Source: Pseudomonas fluorescens (GTDB lineage Bacteria > Pseudomonadota > Gammaproteobacteria > Pseudomonadales > Pseudomonadaceae). Taken from it: 64,000 nt of DNA. This document shows, piece after piece, positions 8,264-20,583 of this stretch (the stretch's first letter is position 1; each line of letters starts with the position of its first letter). Where the stretch lies: NCBI RefSeq assembly GCF_902497745.1, contig NZ_CABVHJ010000015.1, positions 40,008-104,007 of the forward strand, given 5' to 3'. Both the position numbers and the translations under genes were made by a program. The notes under the pieces are model-generated. The model did no database searches and was not told where the DNA came from. It saw only the letters and a list, made by a program, of their open reading frames with translations.

Positions 8264-9154
8264 TTAATCCAGGGGCATTACCGTGACGCGCACTTCCGGG
8301 TCGTGATTGCCGCCGCCGAGAATCACTCCACGTAGCGGCGACACATCGGAAAAATCCCGCCCCCACGCCAGCGTGATGTGTTCCAGCGCCGGCTGCACAT
8401 TGTTGGTCGGATCAAAATCCACCCAGCCCAACACCGGACAAAAAACTGAAACCCAGGCATGCGACGCATCAGCACCGATCAAGCGTGGTTGTCCCGGTGG
8501 TGGCTGCGTCAGCAGATAACCACTGATGTAGCGCGCCGCCAGCCCTCGCGAACGCACGCATGCCAGCATCAAGTGCGCAAAGTCCTGACACACCCCGCGT
8601 CGCCGCTCCAGCACTTCCACCAATGGCGTTGCCACTTGGGTCGCTTCGGCATCGAAGGTGAATTCGCTGAAGATCTTCTGCATCAAGTCCTGCACACCCA
8701 ACAGCAACGGGCGGCCCGCCGGAAAACAGCTTTGCGAGAACTCGACAAAGCTGCGCTTCAAATGCACGTAGGGTGACTGGAACCGGTAACGGCAGGCTTC
8801 GAGCAACTCAGCGGACAACGGCTGACTGCTGTAGCTCAGCGCATCGCGGGTCAGCTCCCAGGCGGGTGACTGATTGAAATCCAGCACAGGCCGCGCCAGC
8901 ACTTCCACCGTGAGTTGTGCATTGACCTGCAACTCGTCATGTGGGCGTTCGAAGGCCAGTCGGGTCAACGGATTACCAAACACATCCAGCTCATCGCGCC
9001 GTGCTGTCGGGTCCGGACTGATCAGCAATTGCTGTTCGGTACAACGCTGCCAATCGCATTTTCTCGGCCACAAGTGCGCCAGTTGCTGCGCCAGAGATAC
9101 AGGGCTGTCGTAGTGGTAACAGGTGTCGTGGAAGATCTGGTATCGAGCATTCAT
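8264..9154 (-). CDS. Transglutaminase-like protease-fold protein
   Basis: A 296-residue protein with an N-terminal bacterial transglutaminase-associated domain (about residues 1-150) and a transglutaminase core. The likely catalytic Cys is in RRGVCQDFAHL near residue 187, the His in ASHAWVSVF near 231 and the Asp in WVDFDPTNN near 247. Proteins of this class act as papain-like cysteine peptidases or amide-bond enzymes. Its ATG overlaps the stop of the ATP-grasp gene (TGATG), indicating translational coupling. It forms a predicted peptide-modifying set with the two genes upstream. Confidence 0.85.
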   Translation of the reverse strand: MNARYQIFHDTCYHYDSPVSLAQQLAHLWPRKCDWQRCTEQQLLISPDPTARRDELDVFGNPLTRLAFERPHDELQVNAQLTVEVLARPVLDFNQSPAWELTRDALSYSSQPLSAELLEACRYRFQSPYVHLKRSFVEFSQSCFPAGRPLLLGVQDLMQKIFSEFTFDAEATQVATPLVEVLERRRGVCQDFAHLMLACVRSRGLAARYISGYLLTQPPPGQPRLIGADASHAWVSVFCPVLGWVDFDPTNNVQPALEHITLAWGRDFSDVSPLRGVILGGGNHDPEVRVTVMPLD

Positions 9155-11640
9155 CAGACAGACACCGTGCGTTGGCTGACGTCATCGACATGGGCGAAAT
9201 GGCGCAAGGCCAGTCGATCCGAAACCTGGCCGCTGGCATCGGCAATTTCCTGCAGCAGATCGGCGAGGCCATTGAGCGCGGCGCGGACGCTGGTCTCACC
9301 GAACAATGGATTCTCCAGACAGCCCAGATCGAACCGTGCCAGACGCTCGACCAGTTGTGGCAGCCCCGCTTCCCGTGGCACACCGAAATCATCGTTCAAA
9401 CGCTTCAACGTGCGGGTCACCAGTTTCAATTGAAACAACACCGCGTGCGGATTTTGCTCATCAAGCAGCAACAGGTCGAGCACTGGAATCAGCTGCGCCA
9501 CCGCCAGATAGCGTGAGCGATAGGTGATGCTGCTGTTGCCCAGTTCCAGCAACCACTCCAGGCCTGCCTGATCGAAAGCACCGGCGCCACGCAAAAACGC
9601 CGCAAGGCTGCTGCTGAGAAATTGCAGACGTTCGATACGCCGGCCGATCATCAGAAAGCGCCAGCCTTCGTCGCGGGTCATGTCGTCGAGGGCAAATCCG
9701 GACAACGCCGCCAGCGCCGTCACCAACCGATTGAGAAAATCCAGCAGCTCGCCGAAGTCGGGGTCGTCGGTGTCCAGTTCCATCGCCTCGCGCTGCAACT
9801 CCACTAACGCTTGCCAGTTCTCCCGAGAGAGCTTGCCGCGCACTTGCGAGGCCGCCCACTGCAAGCGCTGCAGATTGGAACGCAGGCTGAACGACCAGTC
9901 CTCGCCGAGCAGTGCTGCCAACAGACGCTCCGGCAATTCACCCTCGTCCGGCAACAGCGTCAGCCGTTCACCGAGGTCGACCGCCGCCTGTAGCGCTTGC
10001 GGGTCATCGCCATCGACATACCGCGCGAGCATGATCCGCAGCAGCCGCGCACTGTCATCACAGCGTTCGCAGTAACGGCCGAACCAGAACAGGTTTTCCA
10101 CCACCCGTGAGGGCAGGTACGGGTCGCGTCGTACCAGATCATGGACACCGACGTTGCGTTGAGCCTTCCACTGTTCGCCGCTGGGTGGGCGATCGCCCAA
10201 CACCCAAGTATCTTTGCTCGCCCCGCCGCGCTGCATCGACACCACTTCGGCATCGGCATCGGCGGCCACCCGGGTCAGACCACCGGGCAGCACGCGATAA
10301 CCATCTCCACTGGCCACCGCATACATGCGCATGCCGATCGCACGCGGTTGCAGTTGACCGTTTTCGGCCTGCCAGATGGGCGCATGCGACAGCTGCGCCA
10401 ATTCTTGCGCGACGTAGGCGTAAGGGCGCGCCTGCATGCGTTCGGCAAGTGCCTGACGCTGCTTTTCACTCAGATCACGGCCAAACACAGGTGCGAAGCT
10501 TTGTGAGGGGAAGGCCGGTTTGATCAGCAGTTCGGGCAGTTTCTCCAGGGCTTGCGCCAATACCGGCGCCTCACCGCACCACCACGTCGCGATCGACGGC
10601 AGAAGCAGTTCTTCGCCGAACAGGTATTGATTGATCTTAGGCAGAAACCCGAGCAGTCCCGGTGACTCCAGCACGCCACTGCCCAGCGCGTTGGCGACCA
10701 GTACACGGCCCTGACGCACCGCTTCTAGCAGCCCGGGCACGCCCAGTGCCGAGTCAGTACGCAATTCAAGCGGATCGCAGAAATCATCGTCGAGACGACG
10801 CATGATCGCGTGTACCCGACGCAGGCCACTGAGGGTCTTCAGATAGACCGTGGCATCGCGCACCGTCAGGTCACCGCCCTCGACCAACGGGTAACCGAGC
10901 TGGCGAGCCAGATACAGATGTTCGAAATAGCTTTCGTTGAAACGACCCGGCGTGAGCAGCACCACCAGCGGTGCGTCATCGTCGCACGGCGCCTGTCGCG
11001 CCAAGGTTTCCTGCAACGTACGGAAGAAGCCGGCCAGATGCTGCACCTTCAGATCCCGGTACAACTCAGGAAAGGCACGGGACACGATGGTGCGGTTTTC
11101 CAGGGCATACCCGGCGCCCGATGGCGCTTGTGTGCGATCCGCCGTGACCCACCAGCGCCCATCCGGCGTGCGCGACAGATCCACGGCATACAGATGCAAG
11201 TACGCGTCTTCCGGCGGTGCAATGCCCTGACAAGGCCAAAGGAAATTGTTGTGTCCAAACACCAGTCCAGCCGGCAACAGGCCTTCACTGATCAACCGCT
11301 GCGGCCCGTACAAATCCGCCAGCACAGCGTTGAGCAGTCGGGCGCGCTGAGCGATGCCTGCCGACAATTGCTGCCATTCATCTGCCGCAATCACATGCGG
11401 CAGCAGATCCAGCTCCCATGGCCGATCCGCTCCTTTCGGGTCGGCATAGACGTTATAGGTAACACCGTTCTCCTGAATCTGCCGCGCCAGCAACGCTTGC
11501 CGCTGCACCAGTTGTGCCGGCGTGCTGCGCTGCAACTGATCGAACAGCCGCCGCCAGTGCGGGCGCACCGCGCCACTGCCGTCGAGCAGTTCGTGATAAG
11601 TGCCCGCCGTCAGCGGGTAGCGGTCTAGCAGGTCAGGCAT
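9154..11640 (-). CDS. Circularly permuted ATP-grasp / alpha-E fusion protein
   Basis: An 828-residue fusion. The N-terminal half, about residues 1-480, is a circularly permuted ATP-grasp domain (old DUF404/DUF407; VTYNVYADPKGADRPWELDLLPH, FGHNNFLWPC, KPAFPSQSFAPVFG). The C-terminal part, about 500-820, is an all-helical alpha-E domain (old DUF403; VVENLFWFGRYCERCDDSARLLR). Comparative genomics has proposed that such sets make unusual peptides by ATP-dependent amide ligation. The frame also opens at a TTG at 11661; the ATG at 11640 gives the usual MPDLLDRYPLTAG-type start. It ends inside the start of the transglutaminase gene. Confidence 0.85.
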   Translation of the reverse strand: MPDLLDRYPLTAGTYHELLDGSGAVRPHWRRLFDQLQRSTPAQLVQRQALLARQIQENGVTYNVYADPKGADRPWELDLLPHVIAADEWQQLSAGIAQRARLLNAVLADLYGPQRLISEGLLPAGLVFGHNNFLWPCQGIAPPEDAYLHLYAVDLSRTPDGRWWVTADRTQAPSGAGYALENRTIVSRAFPELYRDLKVQHLAGFFRTLQETLARQAPCDDDAPLVVLLTPGRFNESYFEHLYLARQLGYPLVEGGDLTVRDATVYLKTLSGLRRVHAIMRRLDDDFCDPLELRTDSALGVPGLLEAVRQGRVLVANALGSGVLESPGLLGFLPKINQYLFGEELLLPSIATWWCGEAPVLAQALEKLPELLIKPAFPSQSFAPVFGRDLSEKQRQALAERMQARPYAYVAQELAQLSHAPIWQAENGQLQPRAIGMRMYAVASGDGYRVLPGGLTRVAADADAEVVSMQRGGASKDTWVLGDRPPSGEQWKAQRNVGVHDLVRRDPYLPSRVVENLFWFGRYCERCDDSARLLRIMLARYVDGDDPQALQAAVDLGERLTLLPDEGELPERLLAALLGEDWSFSLRSNLQRLQWAASQVRGKLSRENWQALVELQREAMELDTDDPDFGELLDFLNRLVTALAALSGFALDDMTRDEGWRFLMIGRRIERLQFLSSSLAAFLRGAGAFDQAGLEWLLELGNSSITYRSRYLAVAQLIPVLDLLLLDEQNPHAVLFQLKLVTRTLKRLNDDFGVPREAGLPQLVERLARFDLGCLENPLFGETSVRAALNGLADLLQEIADASGQVSDRLALRHFAHVDDVSQRTVSV

Positions 11641-11728
11641 GGAAAGCTCGGCAGACAGCAAGGAACGGTCAGACTAACGCAGGCACATGACGCGCGGATA
11701 TACGAAAAATCCGCGTGTCGCGTAGGCC

Positions 11729-14700
11729 TTAGAAACGTCGCAAATCGATTGTCATCGGTAGCTCGTCACTGATTTCCACGTTGGGGATAGGAAGCTTCCC
11801 CGGCGTGTGTCCGACGCGGAAGAATCGCGCCATCCGCCGGCTCTCCGCTTCGTTGGCATTGACCGGCAACGTCTCGTAATTGCGCCCGCCGGGATGCGCC
11901 ACGTGGTATTGGCAGCCGCCCAGCGAACGACCCATCCAGGTGTCGAGCAAGTCGAAAACCAAGGGTGCATGTACGGGAATCGTCGGTTGCAAGCAGTTAG
12001 CCGGTTGCCACGCGCGATAACGCACACCGGCAACGAACTCGCCAACCCGCCCGGTTGGATGCAACGGCACGGCGATGCCATTACAGGTCAGCAAATAACG
12101 CTGCGGCGGCAGGCCTTTGAGTCTGACCTGCAAGCGCTCCAGCGAGGAATCGACGTAGCGCACCGTACCGCCCGCCGCGCCCTCCTCACCCAACACATGC
12201 CACGGCTCCAGTGCCTGCCGCAGCTCCAGTTCGATGCCGTTGACCGCATAATCGCCAACCTTGGGAAAACGAAACTCCATATGCGCCGCAAACCATTCCG
12301 CGCGCAGCGGATAACCAGCACTGTTGAGTTCGACGATGACGTCAGCAAAATCCTGCTCGATAAAGTGCGGCAGCAGAAAACGGTCGTGCAACTCGGTGCC
12401 CCAGCGCGCCAGTTTCGGCGGCGCATAAGGCTCACGCCAGAACCGTGCGACCAGCGCCCGCAATAGCAACTGCTGGGCCAGACTCATGCGCGCGTGCGGC
12501 GGCATTTCAAAGGCGCGCAGCTCCAGCAAGCCAAGACGCCCGGTGGCGCCGTCCGGCGAATAGAGTTTGTCGATGCAGAACTCGGCGCGGTGCGTGTTAC
12601 CGGTGACGTCGATCAGCAAGTTGCGCAGCAGTCGGTCGACCAGCCATGGCGCGCACTCCTCGCCCGGTTCGGGCATCTGCGCGAAAGCGATTTCCAGTTC
12701 GTACAATGCATCATTGCGCGCCTCGTCGACGCGCGGCGCCTGAGACGTCGGGCCGATGAACAAGCCGGAAAACAGATACGACAACGACGGATGGTTGTGC
12801 CAGTAACTGATCAGGCTGCGTAGCAGATCGGGGCGGCGCAGAAACGGTGAGTCCGCCGGCGTCGCACCACCGAGAACGAAATGGTTACCGCCGCCGGTGC
12901 CGGTGTGTCGGCCATCGATCATGAACTTCTCGGTGGTCAGGCGGGTTTGCCGTGCCTCTTCATAAAGAAACTCGGTGCGCTCGACCAACTCGTCCCACGT
13001 CGCCGACGGCTGCACATTCACCTCGATCACACCGGGATCCGGAGTGATGCGGAAGTTGCTCAGACGTGGATCGCTCGGCGGCTCGTAGCCTTCGAGCAAC
13101 ACCGGGCAATGCAGTTCTTCGGCGGTGGCTTCAATGGCCGCCACCAGCTCCAAATAATCCTCGACGCGCTCCAGCGGCGGCATGAACAGGTACAAACGCC
13201 CTTCACGCGCTTCGGCGCAGAACGCGGTGCGGGTCAGCCAGTCGGCGGACTCGTCGATTTTCGGCGCGCGTTCGTCAGTCGAAGCCGGTTCGCCGTGACG
13301 GTTGAGCTGCGCGGTTTCCGGCAGCTCAGGGAAGTCCTGATTCGGGTCCTGTGGATGAATAAACGGATATTCGGCGGCCTTCACCCACGGTTGCGAGCCC
13401 AGTGGCAAGCGATAACCCAGCGGCGAGTCCCCGGGCACCAGCCGGCAGTGCTCGTCACGTAGATACCAGCGCCCGCTCTGCCATTGATCGCCCTTGGCCG
13501 TGCGCGCCAGCGGCAGCACTTGGCCAATGACTTTGTTGAGGCCCTGACTGAAGACCTTGCGCAGGCGTGCGCGCTCAAGCGGCTCTTCAAGACGTGAATC
13601 TTTGGCGCTGACATTGCTTGGCAACGTGCCCTCGCGCCAGAGGTAGTAGAAATTGTCTTCGTAGGCCGGGAACACAAAGCGCGTAGGCAATTTAAAGCGC
13701 TCGGCGACACTGGCCAGAAAGCGCCCGGCCAGTTCGCCATTCGCGCCGTAATCCTGCTGCTCATCGGCGATCAATGCGTCGTTGTGCCAGATCGGCACGC
13801 CGTCGCGGCGCCAATAGCAATTGAGCGACCAACGCGGCAGTTGCTCACCGGGATACCACTTGCCCTGACCGAAATGCACCAGGCCTTTCGGCGCGTAGTG
13901 CTTGCGCATGCGCTGGAACAGTTCGGCAGAGAGCCGGCGCTTGTCCGCGCCCAACGCGGCGGTGTTCCACTCGGCGCCATCCGGGTCATCGATGGAAACG
14001 AAGGTCGGTTCGCCGCCCATGGTCAGGCGTACGTCATCCGCCAGCAGGTCGGCATCGATCTGTCGGCCCAGCGCCTGAATCGCCAGCCATTGCTCATCGG
14101 TGTAAGGCTTGGTGACGCGCGGCGCCTCCCAGATCCGTTCCACCGACATTTCATGGCTGAACTCACACTCACACGGTTCGACCAAGCCACTGATCGGCGC
14201 CGCTGAAGACGGATCGGGACTACAGGCCAGCGGGATATGCCCTTCACCGGCAAACAGCCCTGACGTCGCATCCAGACCGATCCAGCCAGCACCCGGCAAA
14301 TACACTTCGCACCAGGCGTGCAGGTCGGTGAAATCGACTTCGGTGCCGGAGGGACCATCGAGGCTTTTCACATCGGCGGTCAGTTGAATCAGGTAGCCGG
14401 AGACAAATCGTGCAGCCAGGCCGAGGTTACGCAGCAGTTGCACCAGCAACCACGCTGAGTCCCGGCAGGAACCGGAGGCATGTTCGAGGGTGTGTTCCGG
14501 CGTCTGTACGCCCGGTTCCATGCGGATCAGGTAGCCGATGTCTTCGCTCAAACGCTGGTTGAGCGCCACGAGAAAATCCACCGCCGGCAGCGGCGTACGG
14601 TCGATAGCGTCCAGGTAGGCTTTGAATTTCGGTGTCAGCGGCAGGGTTTCGAGATACGGCGCCAGCTCCTTGCGCTCATCGGCCGCGTAGGCGAAGGGAA

Positions 14701-15004
14701 TTTTCTCGGCGTAGGGTTCGAGGAAGAAGTCGAACGGATTGAACACCGCCATTTCGGCGAGTAGATCGACCTCAATGCGCAATTCATTGGTTTTCTCGGG
14801 GAACACCAATCGGGCGAGGTAGTTACCCTGCGGATCCTGCTGCCAGTTGATGAAATGCTGCTCGGGCGAGACTTTCAGCGCATACGACAGAATCCGCGTG
14901 CGGCTGTGGGCGGCCGGGCGCAGGCGAACGATCTGCGGGCCGAGTTCGACAGCGCGGTCGTAGCGGTAATGCGTGACGTGATGCAATGCGACATGAATCG
15001 ACAC
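11729..15004 (-). CDS. Transglutaminase / DUF2126 large protein
   Basis: A 1091-residue protein. The N-terminal 290 residues are a transglutaminase-like domain with Cys in SGSCRDSAW (near 178), His in DLHAWCEVY (near 228) and Asp in WIGLDATSG (near 244). The rest is the long DUF2126 region (MIDGRHTGTGGGNHFVLGG; SYWHNHPSLSYLFSGLFIG), which has glutamine-synthetase/amidoligase-like features in published analyses. The start codon is GTG at 15004, fixed by AGGAGG six bases upstream. It is the first gene of the three-gene minus-strand cluster, with 88 bases before the ATP-grasp gene. Confidence 0.87.
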   Translation of the reverse strand: MSIHVALHHVTHYRYDRAVELGPQIVRLRPAAHSRTRILSYALKVSPEQHFINWQQDPQGNYLARLVFPEKTNELRIEVDLLAEMAVFNPFDFFLEPYAEKIPFAYAADERKELAPYLETLPLTPKFKAYLDAIDRTPLPAVDFLVALNQRLSEDIGYLIRMEPGVQTPEHTLEHASGSCRDSAWLLVQLLRNLGLAARFVSGYLIQLTADVKSLDGPSGTEVDFTDLHAWCEVYLPGAGWIGLDATSGLFAGEGHIPLACSPDPSSAAPISGLVEPCECEFSHEMSVERIWEAPRVTKPYTDEQWLAIQALGRQIDADLLADDVRLTMGGEPTFVSIDDPDGAEWNTAALGADKRRLSAELFQRMRKHYAPKGLVHFGQGKWYPGEQLPRWSLNCYWRRDGVPIWHNDALIADEQQDYGANGELAGRFLASVAERFKLPTRFVFPAYEDNFYYLWREGTLPSNVSAKDSRLEEPLERARLRKVFSQGLNKVIGQVLPLARTAKGDQWQSGRWYLRDEHCRLVPGDSPLGYRLPLGSQPWVKAAEYPFIHPQDPNQDFPELPETAQLNRHGEPASTDERAPKIDESADWLTRTAFCAEAREGRLYLFMPPLERVEDYLELVAAIEATAEELHCPVLLEGYEPPSDPRLSNFRITPDPGVIEVNVQPSATWDELVERTEFLYEEARQTRLTTEKFMIDGRHTGTGGGNHFVLGGATPADSPFLRRPDLLRSLISYWHNHPSLSYLFSGLFIGPTSQAPRVDEARNDALYELEIAFAQMPEPGEECAPWLVDRLLRNLLIDVTGNTHRAEFCIDKLYSPDGATGRLGLLELRAFEMPPHARMSLAQQLLLRALVARFWREPYAPPKLARWGTELHDRFLLPHFIEQDFADVIVELNSAGYPLRAEWFAAHMEFRFPKVGDYAVNGIELELRQALEPWHVLGEEGAAGGTVRYVDSSLERLQVRLKGLPPQRYLLTCNGIAVPLHPTGRVGEFVAGVRYRAWQPANCLQPTIPVHAPLVFDLLDTWMGRSLGGCQYHVAHPGGRNYETLPVNANEAESRRMARFFRVGHTPGKLPIPNVEISDELPMTIDLRRF

Positions 15005-15162
15005 GGCGTGCCTCCTGCGAGCCTAAGCGTATTCGAAAGCGCGCAAGACTTATGCCATGCACAGGCTTGGGCGCTTTCCCGGAATGCTTAGGGCAGTACA
15101 GCACCAAAATCGGGCGATGCGGGGAAATGGTTTGGGCTGATTGCACGTAAATGTTGCGAAGA

Positions 15163-15341
15163 CCCCCTCACCCTAGCCCTCCCGAAACGTCGGACCGCCC
15201 ATAGGGAGAGGGGACTGACCGAGGTGGCTGTTGGAAATACGCCGACGTGAAAGCCTTGAGTCGAACCCGAATGTTGAAAAGCATGCAGATCTGCTCCCTT
15301 CCCCCTCGCCCCCCATGGGGGAGAGGGCTGGGGTGAGGGGG
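15163..15341. repeat. GC-rich inverted-repeat element of MITE type
   Basis: The ends CCCCCTCACCCTAGCCCT (15163-15180) and AGGGCTGGGGTGAGGGGG (15324-15341) are near-perfect inverted copies. The interior has further pairing (CCCATAGGGAGAGG; CCCCATGGGG). It occupies most of the 424-base gap between the DUF2126 gene and ygiQ. Similar CCCTCACCC...GGGTGAGGG elements are dispersed in Pseudomonas genomes (recalled). Confidence 0.7.
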
Positions 15342-15382
15342 ATGGATCTCCCGGGCACCCCAATATCCAGCCCCAGAAATGC

Positions 15383-15406
15383 AAAACGCCAACCCGAAGG
15401 TTGGCG
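15383..15406 (-). terminator. Intrinsic terminator of ygiQ
   Basis: On the minus strand CGCCAACC-TTCG-GGTTGGCG is followed by TTTTGC, 23 bases after the ygiQ stop: a perfect 8 bp stem with a stable TTCG tetraloop. Confidence 0.88.
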
Positions 15407-15428
15407 ATCTGTTCAGCTCAAGCGATGT

Positions 15429-17741
<2,313 letters not shown>

Positions 17742-17936
17742 GTCGACGACCGGTGTTGAAGTGAAAAATCGCGGGCGCGGAATATAGCACAAATTTTGAC
17801 CAATTCCGACGGCAATGGTCGGTTTCTCCGACAGCCTGCGCCAGACATGCCTGACAACACCGGCAGATGCCAAAAAATCATTTCATCGAACCCGATAATC
17901 ATCAGTCCAGAGCTTGCACGACTGAAATGACAACCC

Positions 17937-17951
17937 TTCAAGGATGAAGAA
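17937..17951 (+). promoter_or_regulatory. Shared TTCAAGGATGA translation leader, copy 1
   Basis: TTCAAGGATGAAGAA directly precedes the ATG at 17952. The same leader is found before the genes at 20584 and 23314 and, as CTCAAGGATGA, at 63531. Confidence 0.75.
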
Positions 17952-20531
17952 ATGTCGCCAAAGCTACCTGTCAGACGCATCGTCACTGTCGATGTTCATT
18001 CACGCCCCGGTGATCCGCCGACCGTGCCCGCACCGCGCCCGGACCTGCGAACCGGCGCCATGCCCGTGCGTATCGATTACACGCCGGGCAAAACTCCGGC
18101 GCCACTCGATCTGAATGCAATCACGCCAGTGCCACCGGTCATGGTCAGCCAGATTCCTCCAACGGCAGCCTCCCCGCGTACCGTAAAGCTGCCGCTTGAA
18201 CACTACCGGATCATCGAAGCAATCCCCTTACCGGCTCCCGATGCAGAAGGATTCAGGACATTCAAAGGCCGGCGCTACGTCGACGTCTCAAACGCAGGCG
18301 TGGTGCTCGTCGCGCGGGATCCTCAGAGCGGTCTGTACCGCGCACGCCTACCGAGCGAACGAAGCCCTTCCGGGCCGACGCTGATGCGTGATCCCGTGGG
18401 CAAGCTCTGGCACCCCCTGGAGGAGTTCGAACCGGTCACCTTTGCCTTGTCCGCGACGCGTCTGCAAGCGTTTGCCACCGGGCTGGATTTGCGTGCGGCA
18501 CTGCCCACACAGGATCACCTGCATCGCTACGACAACAAACTGTATGTAGTCATTGGCGACCTGAGCTATCAGGTCTTGCATGATCTCGACGCGTCCTCGC
18601 CGGCCATGACCGTGATGCGCATCGTTCGTCCTGACGATCCCGTAGCGGCCGACACCGACAATGTGTATGTCGCGTCCCGCCCCGGAAGATCGGAACCGAT
18701 TGTCTTTGATGTGCTGGACGGCTGGATGGGGACGCTGGTCGGCGGTGTGGCCGGCATACGCCGAAAACCCCGGCGAATGGGCGCCGTCGAGGCCGCCGAC
18801 GTAATGTTCGAACTGCAAACGCTGGATCTGCAATTTGATCAGGCGATAGCCACCGGCGAGCGCATGCATGGCCTGTGGCGGGCAATGAAGGGGACCGAGC
18901 ACGAGCGCACATTACTGGCGCGCCTCGCAGAACACCATCAGCAGGAACTCGCCCTTCTGGATAACGCTATCCAACTGCATATCGAGCACAAGGAGCTAGT
19001 CGTCGCAGCCAAAGGCCGCAACGACTATCGCGACAAAATGATCATGCTGAAAAAAGGACAATTGCTGACGTACAACCAACTGATGATCGCCAGTGATTCG
19101 CTGAAGCTACTGGACGGCCCGATCTTCGGCGGCCCTCCGTCAGAACATCCTGCCGTCGCGGCCCACCTGTCGAGCAAACTGGCGATCCTGAAAAAACGCC
19201 AGGCAATCGCTGACGAGCTGACGACACAGTGGCACTTGTCGCCAGAGGCGTTGCACGACACCGCCTTCGATCCGATCGAACTGCATGACCACGTGGCTTT
19301 TTGGGTCTACGCCAAAAGCCGGCTGTTGATCGATGAACGAGCGACGATCGATGTCAATAACGCCAATGCCAGATATCTCGCGTATTCATTCGGGCAGGTC
19401 ACATTCGCGTTTCGTGCACTCGACAGCATTCCAGCTCAGGCGCGCATCTGCGTACTCAGTGATCTGCTGGATCAGACCGCCGCGATCAATGTGTCCTACC
19501 AACACTTGCCGCTGCCACCCGGCGCGGAGCATGCCAGCGCGCGGGGCAAAATCATCGAGGCCATCCAGGCTTTCGAAATAACTCTGGAGCAGCACCTGCA
19601 GCGTTATCACCATGAGCAGGAAAAAACCTCGGCGCTGCCGCCCCACGAACAACCCATCGACTTCGATTTCATTCCTGCACAACAGCTAAACCAGCCTTCA
19701 GCCACGCCCAGGAAAATGTTCCGCAGCAAACAGCACGGCGTCTACAAGATCCGCGTCGGCCGATCCCGTCGCACTGACGCGGGTGAAGAGCTGATCGATG
19801 TGATCAACCCGCATGATCCGACAGATGCCTTGCACACCTATGAACATCGAGAGGGCGAGTGGCGTCGACAGGTAGCCAGACAGGAGAAAAACCTGGCCAC
19901 CCTGACTGACCAGGCCAACACGCTGCTGGAACAATCGGCATTGCACCTCAATACCGCCCGGCGCGATGAAAGAGCCAAAGGCAATGCCAACAGCATTGTC
20001 GAGTTCCTCACGGAACGCGCTGACCATCTCGCCGATCTGGCACGACAACTCGAACTCGCGCCGAATCCGGGTAACCGTGATATTGCACCATTGATGCAAC
20101 GGCTCAATCACGACAGCCGCCGTCTGCTCGATGAAGGCGAAGACATTCGCGTTCGCCTGTACAAAGACCCGACCTACCTGAGCGTCGATCGGGTCGCGTT
20201 TCTGATCAACCATGGCCATCTCAGCGTCAGCCAGACGCAATCCCGGGTGCAACTGGGCAAGGGCAATAAAAAGGACTTTCTTGACGTCTACTCGCTGAAC
20301 GACAAACAGACCGACGAGCCCCTGTGGTACGCGCATTTTCACTACGGCGAAAAAGACACCCCGGCGCTGGATTTCATGCAGCGTCGCGGCCATCTGAAAA
20401 CCCGTGAGCAAAACCGCCTGGGAACGTCATCGCAACGCCGGGATGAACAAGCCGGGCGCGCGCACGTGCGCATCTGGCGAGAAGACATCGACCTGTCCAC
20501 AGCGCAGAAAATTTTCCAGTTGGCTGCATAA
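17952..20531 (+). CDS. Toxin-like protein A: N-terminal module shared with the NEL ligase, unknown C-terminal domain
   Basis: An 859-residue protein without signal peptide or membrane segments. Residues 1-75 are proline-rich and probably disordered. Residues about 82-160 hold module 1 (FKGRRYVDV, YRARLPSERSPSGP, LWHPL) and about 170-260 module 2 (RYDNKLYVVIGDLSYQVLHD, MRIVRPDDPVA, VASRPGRSEPIVFD), both shared with the NEL-ligase gene downstream. The middle is helical. The last 270 residues (KMFRSKQHGVYKIRVG to AHVRIWREDIDLSTAQKIF) form a domain shared with the next gene. I do not recognise a catalytic motif. The shared modules recall large toxin-like LRR proteins of Pseudomonas, which suggests a secreted effector. 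First gene of a three-gene block. Confidence 0.85.
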   Translation: MSPKLPVRRIVTVDVHSRPGDPPTVPAPRPDLRTGAMPVRIDYTPGKTPAPLDLNAITPVPPVMVSQIPPTAASPRTVKLPLEHYRIIEAIPLPAPDAEGFRTFKGRRYVDVSNAGVVLVARDPQSGLYRARLPSERSPSGPTLMRDPVGKLWHPLEEFEPVTFALSATRLQAFATGLDLRAALPTQDHLHRYDNKLYVVIGDLSYQVLHDLDASSPAMTVMRIVRPDDPVAADTDNVYVASRPGRSEPIVFDVLDGWMGTLVGGVAGIRRKPRRMGAVEAADVMFELQTLDLQFDQAIATGERMHGLWRAMKGTEHERTLLARLAEHHQQELALLDNAIQLHIEHKELVVAAKGRNDYRDKMIMLKKGQLLTYNQLMIASDSLKLLDGPIFGGPPSEHPAVAAHLSSKLAILKKRQAIADELTTQWHLSPEALHDTAFDPIELHDHVAFWVYAKSRLLIDERATIDVNNANARYLAYSFGQVTFAFRALDSIPAQARICVLSDLLDQTAAINVSYQHLPLPPGAEHASARGKIIEAIQAFEITLEQHLQRYHHEQEKTSALPPHEQPIDFDFIPAQQLNQPSATPRKMFRSKQHGVYKIRVGRSRRTDAGEELIDVINPHDPTDALHTYEHREGEWRRQVARQEKNLATLTDQANTLLEQSALHLNTARRDERAKGNANSIVEFLTERADHLADLARQLELAPNPGNRDIAPLMQRLNHDSRRLLDEGEDIRVRLYKDPTYLSVDRVAFLINHGHLSVSQTQSRVQLGKGNKKDFLDVYSLNDKQTDEPLWYAHFHYGEKDTPALDFMQRRGHLKTREQNRLGTSSQRRDEQAGRAHVRIWREDIDLSTAQKIFQLAA

Positions 20532-20542
20532 GACAGCCCATC

Positions 20543-20560
20543 CCCGAGCCGAGGTTCGGG
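20543..20560 (+). terminator. Weak hairpin between toxin-like genes A and B
   Basis: CCCGAgCC-GA-GGtTCGGG is an imperfect dyad followed four bases later by TTTT, in the 52-base gap. It could attenuate read-through or be incidental, as it lies just before the ribosome-binding site of the next gene. Confidence 0.35.
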
Positions 20561-20567
20561 ATCACTT

Positions 20568-20583
20568 TTCAAGGATGAAAAAC
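20568..20583 (+). promoter_or_regulatory. Shared TTCAAGGATGA translation leader, copy 2
   Basis: TTCAAGGATGAAAAAC directly precedes the ATG at 20584. It decides the start over in-frame ATGs further upstream. Confidence 0.75.
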
